A DNA stretch of 50,392 nt, taken from contig CAYJIA010000011.1 of NCBI GenBank assembly GCA_964370115.1, forward strand, positions 1 through 50,392, given 5' to 3'. Origin of the DNA: SIG603 sp964370115 (GTDB lineage: Bacteria; Bacillota; Clostridia; Oscillospirales; Acutalibacteraceae). A program made the translations under genes and the position numbers. The notes under the pieces were generated by a model. It searched no databases. It was not told the DNA's origin and was given only the letters and a program-made list of their open reading frames with translations. This document shows positions 40,815-49,030 of this stretch, piece after piece (within the stretch, counting starts at the first letter, position 1; each line of letters starts with the position of its first letter).

Positions 40815-42587
40815 ATGATTAATCTTACAATTAATAATAAAAACGTAAGCGTTCCAGACGACTATACGATTTTACAAGCGGCAAAAGAAGTAGGCGTCAT
40901 TATTCCATCGCTGTGTTATCTTGAGAACATTCATAAATGTGGCTCGTGTAGGATTTGTAGTGTGGAAGTAGAGGGTGCGAGAACTTTGGTGGCATCATGC
41001 ATTGCAAATGTGCGAGAAGGAATGAAAGTTATAACAAATTCAAAAAGAGTACAAGAGGCAAGAAAAATGCTATATAGCCTTATTTTGTCCGACCACTCTA
41101 AAAACTGTTTAAGCTGTGTGAGAAATCAGACTTGTGAACTGCAACAGCTAGGGGAACAACTAGGCGTTACCGAAACATATTTCGATAGCGACAGCACAAG
41201 ACAAAAGAAAGATGCATCGATCTCTCTTACACGTGACTTGTCAAAATGTATACTATGTAGGCGCTGTGTTACTGCCTGTAATGAAATACAGGGCGTGGGT
41301 GTTTTGGGCGCACAAAATCGTGGGTTTGATACCGTCATAGGTCCACAAATGGATTGTCCAATTTCAGATGCGGCGTGTTCAAACTGCGGGCAATGCACTG
41401 TGGTGTGCCCCGTAGGCGCACTAGAAGCGACAAGCTCTACAGAAAAAGTGTGGCAGGCGATAAACGACCCCGAAATAAGGGTGGTAATGCAAGTTGCACC
41501 TGCTGTAAGAGTTGGAATAGCCGAGATGTTCGGAGCAAAGCCCGGCACGAGAGACACGGGAAGACTAGCGGCTGCCATGAGAGCCTTGGGTGTGGACGAT
41601 GTATTTGATACAAACTGGTCGGCAGACCTTACAATTATGGAAGAGGGTACAGAGTTTTTAGATAGGGTACTTACCCCAGGCTCTACCTTACCTATGATAA
41701 CTAGCTGTTCACCAGGCTGGATAAAATACGTGGAAAATCATTATCCAGAAGAGCTTGCGCATTTGTCCACCTGCAAATCTCCTCATATGATGCTAGGAGC
41801 CTTGGCAAAATCATATTATGCCGAAAAAATTGAAGTGCAGCCTAAAAAAATGTTTGTAGTGTCGATAATGCCATGTACGGCAAAGAAATTCGAGGCGGCA
41901 AGAGATGAAATGGTAAATGGCGGAACAAAAAATGTTGATGCGGTTTTAACGACGAGAGAATTTGCAAAAATGGTCAAAGAGGCGGGCATCGACTATAACA
42001 ATCTTAAAGACGAAGAGTTTGACGAGGCAATGGGCTTTTCCACAGGTGCAGCGGATATATTCGGTCTTACAGGCGGTGTAATGGAGGCGGCACTCAGAAC
42101 AGTTTATACCATACTGTCAGGTCGTACCTTGCCGTTTGAAAATCTGCACGTCACACCTATTGTGGGACTTGAGCAAATAAAGACGGGAAGTATAAAACTA
42201 GAAAATCTACTTCCAGAGTACAAAGCACTCGAGGGAGTAGAGGTTAAAGTTGCCGTGACAAGTGGTCTAAAGGGCGCTAATATTTTGATGGAAGAAATAG
42301 CAAAGGGCGAGTCGCCATATCATTTTATAGAGGTAATGGGTTGCCCAGGAGGATGTATAACAGGTGGCGGACAGCCAAGGTCAAAAGATCCCGATGTGAG
42401 GGAAAAAAGAATGAAAGCGCTTTACAGCGAAGATGAGAGCAAAAAAATAAGGGAGTCTCACAAAAATCCGTCTATAATAAAATTATACGAAGAATTTTTA
42501 GGAGAACCCTGTGGACACAAATCTCATACCCTACTGCACACGCACTATATAAAACGTGACATGAGCAGAGAGGTTTTGGGGAACTAA
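40815..42587 (+). CDS. hydA: [FeFe] hydrogenase catalytic subunit HydA
   Basis: Makes or oxidises H2 at the H-cluster, 590 aa. The accessory-cluster ligands fall at the same positions as I recall for Clostridium pasteurianum CpI: [2Fe-2S] Cys34, 45, 48 and 62; the His-ligated cluster His94, Cys98, 101 and 107; then two [4Fe-4S] motifs CILCRRCVTAC and CSNCGQCTVVCP. The catalytic domain has L1 TSCSPGW (about 296-302), L2 MPCTAKKFE and L3 EVMGCPGGCITGGGQP. L1 departs from TSCCPxW, with Ser for the second Cys. The tail lacks an additional Fe-S domain. It starts 7 nt after hydB, inside the same operon, and is closed by a terminator. The maturases HydEFG are not in this window. Confidence 0.97.
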   Translation: MINLTINNKNVSVPDDYTILQAAKEVGVIIPSLCYLENIHKCGSCRICSVEVEGARTLVASCIANVREGMKVITNSKRVQEARKMLYSLILSDHSKNCLSCVRNQTCELQQLGEQLGVTETYFDSDSTRQKKDASISLTRDLSKCILCRRCVTACNEIQGVGVLGAQNRGFDTVIGPQMDCPISDAACSNCGQCTVVCPVGALEATSSTEKVWQAINDPEIRVVMQVAPAVRVGIAEMFGAKPGTRDTGRLAAAMRALGVDDVFDTNWSADLTIMEEGTEFLDRVLTPGSTLPMITSCSPGWIKYVENHYPEELAHLSTCKSPHMMLGALAKSYYAEKIEVQPKKMFVVSIMPCTAKKFEAARDEMVNGGTKNVDAVLTTREFAKMVKEAGIDYNNLKDEEFDEAMGFSTGAADIFGLTGGVMEAALRTVYTILSGRTLPFENLHVTPIVGLEQIKTGSIKLENLLPEYKALEGVEVKVAVTSGLKGANILMEEIAKGESPYHFIEVMGCPGGCITGGGQPRSKDPDVREKRMKALYSEDESKKIRESHKNPSIIKLYEEFLGEPCGHKSHTLLHTHYIKRDMSREVLGN

Positions 42588-42616
42588 AAAAAGGAGCCGA
42601 AAGGCTCCTTTTTGAG
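42588..42616 (+). terminator. Terminator of the hydrogenase operon
   Basis: An 11-bp perfect stem (42588-42598 / 42603-42613) with a GAAA loop and T-run, directly after the hydA stop codon. Confidence 0.92.
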
Positions 42617-42711
42617 TGAAAAGTGAAGAGTGAAGAGGTGTTGTGAAAATCCTTTGGATTTTTTATTTGAAAGTTTTAATCAAATTTTTTCAAGAAAAAA
42701 AGTTTTTTAAC
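42615..42711. repeat. GTGAAAAGTGAAGAG repeat and hairpin modules
   Basis: GTGAAAAGTGAAGAG-TGAAGAG (42616-42637; a related copy at 16957-16974), then the TTGTGAAAATCC...ATTTTT hairpin (42641-42664). The A/T tract ending TCAAGAAAAAAAGTTTTTTAA is, in inverse, also present at 50333-50355. Confidence 0.8.
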
Positions 42712-42728
42712 TATCCACTCTAGGCTAT

Positions 42729-43391
42729 TTAAATATTCTTCCTAACAAATGCTTTTTTTGGCATGGTGCACACTGGGCATTTCCACTCGTCTTCAAGTTC
42801 TGCGAAATTGAAGTTTGTATCGCTGTACACATAGCCACACACAGAGCATACGAATTCTTCGCCTGTGGTTTTTTCGGTGATTTTTGGAGGGGAATAGATA
42901 GGCGAATCGCTAGAGGAGGCACCCTTTAAGTTCTCTTTATAAAATTCATAGCTCATTGGAGTGAATTTTGAGATATCGCTTCCCGCGGTTACTTCACCTA
43001 CAAAAATATATTGGTCTGAAAGTTCGGTAAAGCTTAACATATTGCATAAAAACCAACAGCAGGTATTTTCTTTAATTGCAGGTAGACCCTCAATTAAAAC
43101 CTTATGTCTAATATTTTTAAGTTTTTGTGTTTTTTTACCACTTACAAGACCCAAGGCACCGATTACACTGCCCGGAGTTTCGGTTGAAAGCACCGATACA
43201 GTGAACATTTTTTCTTTTTTTATACATTCTGCTGAATAGGAATTTTTATTAAGCGACAGGGCAAGGCAGATTTTATTGCCTGATGACACCTGAAATACGG
43301 AGTTTGAAATACACGCAGATGCCTTGTCTTTTCCTTTAACACCTATTGCATACATTCCGTAGCTTAAGTTTTTAAGTATGTCTTTATTCAT
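42729..43391 (-). CDS. Flavin reductase-rubredoxin fusion (Hrb-like)
   Basis: A 220-aa two-domain redox protein. Residues 1-165 are a flavin-reductase-like FMN-binding split barrel (MYAIGVKGKDKASACISNSVFQVS, EKMFTVSVLS). After a Ser/Pro linker, residues 178-217 form a rubredoxin with Cys182, 185, 205 and 208 (CSVCGYVY...WKCPVC). The rubredoxin loop between the Cys pairs is about nine residues shorter than in free rubredoxins. It resembles high-molecular-weight rubredoxin (Hrb) of acetogens, which passes electrons from NADH to a flavodiiron NO/O2 reductase. No flavodiiron gene is nearby, so the partner is unknown. Convergent with the hydrogenase operon. Confidence 0.92.
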   Translation of the reverse strand: MNKDILKNLSYGMYAIGVKGKDKASACISNSVFQVSSGNKICLALSLNKNSYSAECIKKEKMFTVSVLSTETPGSVIGALGLVSGKKTQKLKNIRHKVLIEGLPAIKENTCCWFLCNMLSFTELSDQYIFVGEVTAGSDISKFTPMSYEFYKENLKGASSSDSPIYSPPKITEKTTGEEFVCSVCGYVYSDTNFNFAELEDEWKCPVCTMPKKAFVRKNI

Positions 43392-43406
43392 AGTGGTGTC
43401 CTTTCC

Positions 43407-43437
43407 TAGCCGAGTTTATATAAACCGAACTCGGCTA
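43407..43437. promoter_or_regulatory. 10-bp perfect inverted repeat at the rarA-Hrb junction
   Basis: TAGCCGAGTT (43407-43416) / AACTCGGCTA (43428-43437) with an 11-nt loop. It spans the rarA stop and precedes the Hrb-like gene. It has no T-run in either direction, so it is probably not a terminator. An operator or an mRNA processing/stability hairpin is possible. Confidence 0.5.
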
Positions 43438-44697
43438 TAGTCTTATTTTACTCCAATAAGACTCAAACCCTTGTTCACTTTTATTATCTCCCGCAAAATA
43501 GTACTTTGCATTTACCAAATTGTCGGGTAAATATTGCTGTTTAATCCAGTGATTATCAAAGTCATGGGGGTATTTGTAAAATTGGCCTTTTACTTTTACG
43601 TCGTCACCGTCGTAGTGTTTGTTTTGTAGACTTCTAGGTATTGGGCCTACGAGTCCGTCCTCTATGTCCTGCATTGCCATGTTTATTGCCATTTCGCCAG
43701 AGTTCGACTTTGGCGCTTGGGCAACTAGGATGACTGCGTCGGCAAGAGGTATTCTAGCCTCGGGCAGTCCTACCATAAGTGCCGAGTCCACACAGGCCTT
43801 TACTATGGGTATAATATTAGGCCATGCAAGTCCTACATCTTCACAAGCACATACCATAAGTCGTCTGCAAGCGGAGGGCAAATCTCCCGCGACTAAAAGT
43901 CTTGCGAGATAATGCAAGGCGGCGTCGACATCGGAGCCACGCATTGATTTTTGAAACGCCGACAAAATATCATAGTGTTCGTCGCCGTCTCTGTCGTACC
44001 TCATTGCGCTTTTTTGGGCAAGCTCACGAGCCTTGTCAAGGCTTACATAAAGTCCGTCCTGCGTGATTTCTGCGGTGAGTGCGCAAAGCTCGCAGGCGTT
44101 CATAGCCTTTCTCACGTCTCCGGCACAGGCGGTTGCTATATAGCTTGGCACTTTTTCGTCCAAAATAAGCTCAATGTTTTTTTCTTCTTCGATTATTTTA
44201 AATGCGCGTCTTACAGCTTTTTCCATTTCGTCGCTGTCCACGCCTTTAAATTCAAACACGGTGGAACGGCTTAAAATAGCCTTATATACATAGAAATAAG
44301 GGTTTTCCGCCGTGGAGGCTATAAGGGTGATACTGCCGTTTTCGATAAACTCCAAAAGCGTTTGCTGTTGCTTTTTATTAAAATATTGTATTTCATCAAG
44401 ATAAAGCAAGACGCCGTTCATTCCGTGAATAGTGTTAGTTTGCGCCACAACTGCCTTTATGTCGGCAGTGCTTGCCGTGGTGCCGTTTAGCTTGCAAAGA
44501 TGTTTGTTGGTTTTTTCGGCGATTATAGAGGCGACAGTGGTTTTGCCAACCCCAGAAGGACCATAAAAAACCATGTTTGGTATGCTACCTGACTCTATAA
44601 TTTTGCGCAAGGTTTTGCCCTGTGCTAAAATATGTGTTTGTCCGACAACATCGTCCAAATTTTTAGGTCTTATTCTGTCTGCCAAAGGTGCGCTCAT
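43435..44697 (-). CDS. rarA: Replication-associated recombination protein A (RarA/MgsA)
   Basis: AAA+ clamp-loader-like ATPase acting at stalled replication forks, 420 aa. Walker A is YGPSGVGKTT (about 44-53), Walker B LLYLDEIQYF (about 96-105), sensor 1 IASTAENPYF (about 129-138), and the Arg finger region LSRSTVFEFK. The C-terminal tetramerisation part contains KSMRGSDVDAALHYLARLL, CACEDVGLA and the HYDGDDVKVKGQFYKYPHDF segment typical of MgsA. GGAG precedes the ATG. It is the downstream neighbour of glyA with a 25-nt gap, so the two could be cotranscribed. Confidence 0.96.
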   Translation of the reverse strand: MSAPLADRIRPKNLDDVVGQTHILAQGKTLRKIIESGSIPNMVFYGPSGVGKTTVASIIAEKTNKHLCKLNGTTASTADIKAVVAQTNTIHGMNGVLLYLDEIQYFNKKQQQTLLEFIENGSITLIASTAENPYFYVYKAILSRSTVFEFKGVDSDEMEKAVRRAFKIIEEEKNIELILDEKVPSYIATACAGDVRKAMNACELCALTAEITQDGLYVSLDKARELAQKSAMRYDRDGDEHYDILSAFQKSMRGSDVDAALHYLARLLVAGDLPSACRRLMVCACEDVGLAWPNIIPIVKACVDSALMVGLPEARIPLADAVILVAQAPKSNSGEMAINMAMQDIEDGLVGPIPRSLQNKHYDGDDVKVKGQFYKYPHDFDNHWIKQQYLPDNLVNAKYYFAGDNKSEQGFESYWSKIRL

Positions 44698-44722
44698 CTA
44701 TAAATCTCCTTAAAATTAAAAC

Positions 44723-45976
44723 TTATTCATATAAAGGATATTTTGTGCAAAGTTTTGTCACTTCTTCACGAATAAAGTCCGCACTGTTTTCAAAGTCGTT
44801 AAGTGCAAGTGATATACAATTTGCGATAATGTCCATATCCTCTTCTTTAAGTCCTCTAGTGGTGATAGCAGGCGTGCCGATTCTCACACCACTTGTGACA
44901 AACGGACTTCTTTGCTCGTTTGGCACTGTGTTTTTATTTACTGTAATATATACTTCATCAAGTCTTTTTTCAAGCTCTTTTCCTGTGACTTCAAGTCCTG
45001 ATAAATCGATTAGGATTAGGTGATTATCCGTGCCACCCGATACCATTTTAATTCCTCTTTTTGAAAGTCCTTCCTCTAAAGCTTTTGCGTTTTTAACAAT
45101 TTGTTTGCCGTAGGCTTTAAAGCTGTCGTCTAAAGCTTCGCCAAAACACACAGCCTTTGAAGCGATGGTATGCATTAAAGGTCCGCCTTGAGTGCCTGGG
45201 AATATAGCCTTGTCTACTTGTTTTGCGTACTCTTCTTTGCAAAGTATCATGCCGCCCCTAGGGCCTCTTAAAGTTTTATGAGTTGTGGTTGTGACGAAGT
45301 CTGCATATGGCACTGGGTTTTCGTGTGCGCCAGCGGCGACTAGTCCTGCGATATGTGCCATGTCAACCATTAGCAGTGCACCGCATTTATCGCAAATTTC
45401 TCTGAATTTTTTAAAGTCTATTGCCCTTGGATATGCGCTAGCGCCTACTACCATCATTTTTGGCTTTACTTCCATTGCCTGTGCTTCTACTTTGTCGTAG
45501 TCAATTTTATGTGTTACAGGGTCAACTCCATATGCCACAAAGTTATAGTAAGTTCCCGACATATTTACAGGTGAACCGTGTGTCAGGTGACCACCTTCGG
45601 CAAGGTTCATTCCCATTACTGTATCGCCTGGTTTTAAAAATGCAAAGTATACAGCTAAGTTAGCCTGTGCGCCAGAGTGAGGCTGAACGTTTGCATGGTC
45701 TGCACCAAATATTTTGCAGGCCCTGTCTCTTGCTATATCTTCAACGATATCTACACATTCACAACCACCATAGTAGCGTTTTGAAGGATAGCCCTCGGCG
45801 TATTTGTTTGTGAGTACATTGCCCATTGCAGCCATCACAGCAGGGCTTACAATATTTTCAGATGCTATAAGCTCTAAATTTCTTCTTTGGCGTAAAAGCT
45901 CTTTGTTCATAGCCTCTGAAACCTCTTTATCGCTGTTAGCTACAAAAGCTATTGTGTCCATCATATCCTTGTACAT
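44723..45976 (-). CDS. glyA: Serine hydroxymethyltransferase
   Basis: PLP enzyme converting serine and tetrahydrofolate to glycine and methylene-THF, the main C1 entry. AAAGGA about 8 nt upstream selects the ATG at 45976; earlier in-frame starts lie in the ribosome binding region. The product is 417 aa, the usual length. Motifs: LELIASENIVSPAV, TNKYAEGYPSKRYYGGCE, VDMAHIAGLVAAG, and the PLP-lysine motif TTTTHKTLRGPRGG (Lys about 226). It has its own strong promoter (46015-46043). Flanked by rarA downstream and the Met-sulfoxide reductase upstream. Confidence 0.98.
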   Translation of the reverse strand: MYKDMMDTIAFVANSDKEVSEAMNKELLRQRRNLELIASENIVSPAVMAAMGNVLTNKYAEGYPSKRYYGGCECVDIVEDIARDRACKIFGADHANVQPHSGAQANLAVYFAFLKPGDTVMGMNLAEGGHLTHGSPVNMSGTYYNFVAYGVDPVTHKIDYDKVEAQAMEVKPKMMVVGASAYPRAIDFKKFREICDKCGALLMVDMAHIAGLVAAGAHENPVPYADFVTTTTHKTLRGPRGGMILCKEEYAKQVDKAIFPGTQGGPLMHTIASKAVCFGEALDDSFKAYGKQIVKNAKALEEGLSKRGIKMVSGGTDNHLILIDLSGLEVTGKELEKRLDEVYITVNKNTVPNEQRSPFVTSGVRIGTPAITTRGLKEEDMDIIANCISLALNDFENSADFIREEVTKLCTKYPLYE

Positions 45977-46014
45977 TTTTATCAATCCTTTCAAAGTGAA
46001 ATTATTCCAGTTTA

Positions 46015-46043
46015 ATTATACGCTTTTTTTGTGAATATTTCAA
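46015..46043 (-). promoter_or_regulatory. Promoter of glyA
   Basis: On the minus strand: TTGAAA (46038-46043), 17-bp spacer, TATAAT (46015-46020). Near-perfect sigma-A consensus. No riboswitch-like structure is seen in the short leader. Confidence 0.8.
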
Positions 46044-46084
46044 ATTAAATTTATAAAATTTTGTAAATTTGTATTAAAATATTT

Positions 46085-46573
46085 TTAAAAACAGTAGTGT
46101 TCAATGATTTTGCAGATGCTTTCGAGTTCTTGTTTGTCTGTTTCGTCAAATCTGTTTTTTATTGGGCTGTCTATGTCAAGCACCGCTACTACTTTACGGT
46201 CTTTGTTAAAAAGAGGTAGCACAATTTCTGAGTTTGACTGGCTGTCGCAGGCTATATGCCCCTCAAAAGCGTGGACGTCGGCTACCACGACACTTGTCCC
46301 AGTTTCCACGGCCTTTTGGCAAACGCCTCTGCCTTTTTGTAGCCTAACACAGGCAGGGTTTCCTTGAAATGGGCCTAAAATTAAGTCGCCATTTTCTTCT
46401 ATTAAATAAAACCCTACCCAATTTATATTGTTAAGTGCTAAATTTATAACGGCGCTTAGGTTTGAAAGCTTTGCTATAAAATTTGGCTCGTCGTACACCA
46501 AACCTTTGCAGTACATGCTAAGGGTCTTGTACATTTCGGATTTATTCTTAGGAAATAAATAGGTATCTGCCAT
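46085..46573 (-). CDS. msrC: Free methionine-(R)-sulfoxide reductase
   Basis: Single GAF-domain enzyme reducing free Met-R-sulfoxide through cysteine chemistry, 162 aa. The family pattern NWVGFYL, LGPFQGNPACVRL, GRGVCQKA, ADVHAFEGHIACDSQSNSEIVLPL is intact. The three redox cysteines are Cys75, Cys85 and Cys109. Its ATG overlaps the stop of the upstream aminotransferase gene by one base (TAATG), so both are made from one mRNA. Pairing a Met-sulfoxide reductase with a C-S lyase suggests a shared sulfur-amino-acid or oxidative-stress context; this is inference. Confidence 0.94.
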   Translation of the reverse strand: MADTYLFPKNKSEMYKTLSMYCKGLVYDEPNFIAKLSNLSAVINLALNNINWVGFYLIEENGDLILGPFQGNPACVRLQKGRGVCQKAVETGTSVVVADVHAFEGHIACDSQSNSEIVLPLFNKDRKVVAVLDIDSPIKNRFDETDKQELESICKIIEHYCF

Positions 46574-47748
46574 TATAGTTCACCTATTGCAGTTTTAAAT
46601 GTATTCATAGCATCGATTACCGCATGTTTTGGGGTGGCAAGCACCATTCTCAAAAATCCTGCACCCTCTGGGCCAAACATTGTTCCTGTTCCGAAAAATA
46701 GGTTATGCTCTTCCATTTTTTCGATTAATGTGTCGTGATCCACGCCAAGTTTTCTGCAATCTATCCAAGCAAGATATGTGCCTTGCATTTCAAACAGTCC
46801 GACACTTGGAAGATTTTTTTCTATAAAATCTTTTATGTATAGATAGTTATCCCACACAACGCTTAGCATTTCTTTTCTCCACGCATGACCCTTTGTGTAA
46901 GCTGCAATGCAGGCAGCAAATCCTAGTGAATTTCCAACTTCTATGCAGTGCGTTGTTTTGTAGTCGATAAATTTTTGTCTTTTTTCTTTGTTTTTAATAA
47001 TTAAATTAGACATTTGAGTAGATGCTGTATTAAATGTTTTTGTAGGTGCCGTGCACACGACTAAATTTTCTTCAAACTCTTTAAATCTACCCATGCTAAA
47101 ATGCTTGTAATCGGGCATTGTGATATCACTGTGGATTTCGTCACTCACTAAAAATACATTGTTGTCATAACAAATTTTTGCGACTTTGTAAAGCTCATCT
47201 TTTGTCCAAACTCTGCCACCTGGGTTATGTGGGTTGCAGAAAATTAAAAGTGAGTTTTCTTCTTTTTTGCAAAGCTCTTCTAGCAAGTTAAAGTCAACAT
47301 GATATTGGTTGTTTTCTAAAATGAGAGGGCATAAAACGGTTTTGCGGGTATCCCTTTTTGTTGCATCGTAAAACGGAGGGTATACAGGAGGCATAATAAT
47401 AACGCCGTCGCCGTCATTTGAATAAACGTCTGTGCAGTAATAAAGTGCAGGGACAACGCCTGGAGTTGTCACGATTTCGTCGGGGTTTACATCGTACTCA
47501 TGCATTTCTTTCATCCAAGTGCAAACGGTTTCGTAGTACTCGTTTGAAGGCACAGTGTAGCCAAGGTTTACGCTGTCAAGATAATCTTTTATCGCTTCAA
47601 TTATCTCGGGAGCATTGATAAATTCCATGTCTGCTACAGAAAATGGAACAGTGCCCGTGGGGATGTCTTTTTTAAGTTCTTTCATTCTCTCCCACTTCAT
47701 GGAAGCCGCGTTAGTCCTGTCTCTTAGGGTTGTAAAATCGTATTTCAT
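46573..47748 (-). CDS. PatB/MalY-family PLP enzyme (cystathionine beta-lyase type)
   Basis: Fold-type I PLP enzyme of the PatB/MalY family, 391 aa, usually cleaving the C-S bond of cystathionine or cysteine conjugates. GAGGT about 5 nt upstream selects the ATG at 47748, giving MKYDFTTLRDRTNAAS. Motifs: VPFSVADMEF (about 28-37), FCNPHNPGGRVWTKDEL (about 165-181), LVSDEIHSDI (about 201-210) and the PLP-lysine motif CTAPTKTFNTA (about 228-238). MalY proteins also act as regulators in E. coli, but no mal genes are here. Coupled to the downstream free Met-sulfoxide reductase. A promoter and an 11-bp inverted repeat lie upstream. Confidence 0.92.
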   Translation of the reverse strand: MKYDFTTLRDRTNAASMKWERMKELKKDIPTGTVPFSVADMEFINAPEIIEAIKDYLDSVNLGYTVPSNEYYETVCTWMKEMHEYDVNPDEIVTTPGVVPALYYCTDVYSNDGDGVIIMPPVYPPFYDATKRDTRKTVLCPLILENNQYHVDFNLLEELCKKEENSLLIFCNPHNPGGRVWTKDELYKVAKICYDNNVFLVSDEIHSDITMPDYKHFSMGRFKEFEENLVVCTAPTKTFNTASTQMSNLIIKNKEKRQKFIDYKTTHCIEVGNSLGFAACIAAYTKGHAWRKEMLSVVWDNYLYIKDFIEKNLPSVGLFEMQGTYLAWIDCRKLGVDHDTLIEKMEEHNLFFGTGTMFGPEGAGFLRMVLATPKHAVIDAMNTFKTAIGEL

Positions 47749-47773
47749 AAAATACCTCATAATAATAAAAAAT

Positions 47774-47835
47774 TTGTATCGACAACAAGAATGCTGTCGA
47801 TACAAAGTATACTATAAATCAGGCTGAGTTAGCAA
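47774..47835 (-). promoter_or_regulatory. Promoter with operator-like inverted repeat before the C-S lyase gene
   Basis: Minus strand: TTGCTA (47830-47835), 18-bp spacer, TATACT (47806-47811). A perfect 11-bp inverted repeat, TTGTATCGACA (47774-47784) / TGTCGATACAA (47795-47805), begins right after the -10 box and overlaps the expected start of transcription. Alternatively it could terminate the upstream DUF362 gene, since AATTTTTTATT follows it. Confidence 0.6.
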
Positions 47836-47844
47836 GACCTAAGT

Positions 47845-48957
47845 TTATTTTAATGTGATAATTTCGTATTCTCGTGAACCCATACCAAGTTTTACTGCAT
47901 GTTCTAGGCAAGTTTCCCAATTTGTATCGGGGTGAGTGGTCTTAAAATGGTCTTTGTGGTCGTGAACTTTTACTCTTTCGTCTAAAACACTGCCGTGAAT
48001 AATGCATTGCTCATTTACAGCATCTGCACAAGCTTGGTCAAGTGCAACAGGGTCAAACGATGCATACATACCGATATCAGGAACGATAGGTAAATCGTTT
48101 TCTGCATGGCAGTCACAGTAAGGAGAAACATCCATTACTAGGTTTATGTGGAATGCAGGCTTGTCCTTGATTATTGCATATGTGTATTCAGCAATTTTTT
48201 TATTGATGATGTCAAAGCTCTCATCTCCTGGTGCCGAGATGGCATCAAATGAACATCTGCCGATACATCTTCCGCAGCCTACACATTTGTTATGGTCTAT
48301 TGTAGCTTTTTTGTCAGTAATTGTGATTGCGTCGTGTGCGCAATCTTTCTGACATGCCTTACATCCTACACATAGCTCAGCCTCAACTGAAGGTTTACTG
48401 CTGTTGTGCATCTCCATTTTGCCTGCTCTTGAACCACAACCCATGCCGATGTTTTTAAAACATCCGCCAAAGCCTGTACATTCGTGGCCTTTAAAGTGAG
48501 ATAGAGTGATAAAAATATCTGCGTCCATAACGGCTTTACCGATTTTTGCCTCTTTAACATACTCGCCGTCGATTTTAACGATTTCCTCGTCAGTGCCTTT
48601 TAGACCGTCGGCAATGATAACATGACATCCTGTGCTAAACGGAGAAAATCCGTTTTCGTATGCTGCTTCTAAGTGGTCAAGTGCATTTTTTCTTCTGCCG
48701 ACATAAAGTGTGTTGGCATCTGTCAAAAATGGTTTGCCGCCTAGCTCTTTTATTGTGTCTGCAACTACTTTTGCGTAGTTAGGGCGCAAAAAAGCAAGGT
48801 TTCCGGGCTCTCCGAAATGGATTTTAATAGCCGCAAACTTGTTGTTAAAATCAATGTTTCCGATACCAGCCTCTTTGATAAGTATTTTTAACTTGTCTGG
48901 TAGGCTTATGGAGTTGTAGGTTCTAAGATTTGTAAAATAAACTTTTGATTTGCTCAT
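47845..48957 (-). CDS. DUF362 protein with two [4Fe-4S] clusters
   Basis: A 370-aa iron-sulfur protein. GAAGGAG about 8 nt upstream selects the ATG at 48957 (MSKSKVYFTN). The flanking DUF362 region (about 1-185 and 255-345) contains AAIKIHFGEPGN, TDANTLYVGRR, ITLSHFKGHECTGFGGCFKNIGMGCGSRAGK and DIGMYASFDPVALDQACADAV. A two-cluster ferredoxin domain is inserted at about 195-245 (CVGCKACQKDC and CVGCGRCIGRC). Proteins of this form are common in Clostridia and are presumed ferredoxin-like redox enzymes; no substrate is established. It has a consensus promoter and no signal peptide. Confidence 0.9.
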   Translation of the reverse strand: MSKSKVYFTNLRTYNSISLPDKLKILIKEAGIGNIDFNNKFAAIKIHFGEPGNLAFLRPNYAKVVADTIKELGGKPFLTDANTLYVGRRKNALDHLEAAYENGFSPFSTGCHVIIADGLKGTDEEIVKIDGEYVKEAKIGKAVMDADIFITLSHFKGHECTGFGGCFKNIGMGCGSRAGKMEMHNSSKPSVEAELCVGCKACQKDCAHDAITITDKKATIDHNKCVGCGRCIGRCSFDAISAPGDESFDIINKKIAEYTYAIIKDKPAFHINLVMDVSPYCDCHAENDLPIVPDIGMYASFDPVALDQACADAVNEQCIIHGSVLDERVKVHDHKDHFKTTHPDTNWETCLEHAVKLGMGSREYEIITLK

Positions 48958-48990
48958 TTTTAAATTCTCCTTCAAAATAAATGTAGATAT

Positions 48991-49019
48991 ATTATAAGAC
49001 TTTGAGCCTTAATAAGCAA
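48991..49019 (-). promoter_or_regulatory. Promoter of the DUF362 gene
   Basis: On the minus strand: TTGCTT (49014-49019), 17-bp spacer, TATAAT (48991-48996). Perfect -10 box. Confidence 0.75.
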
Positions 49020-49030
49020 GCTTTTTTTAA

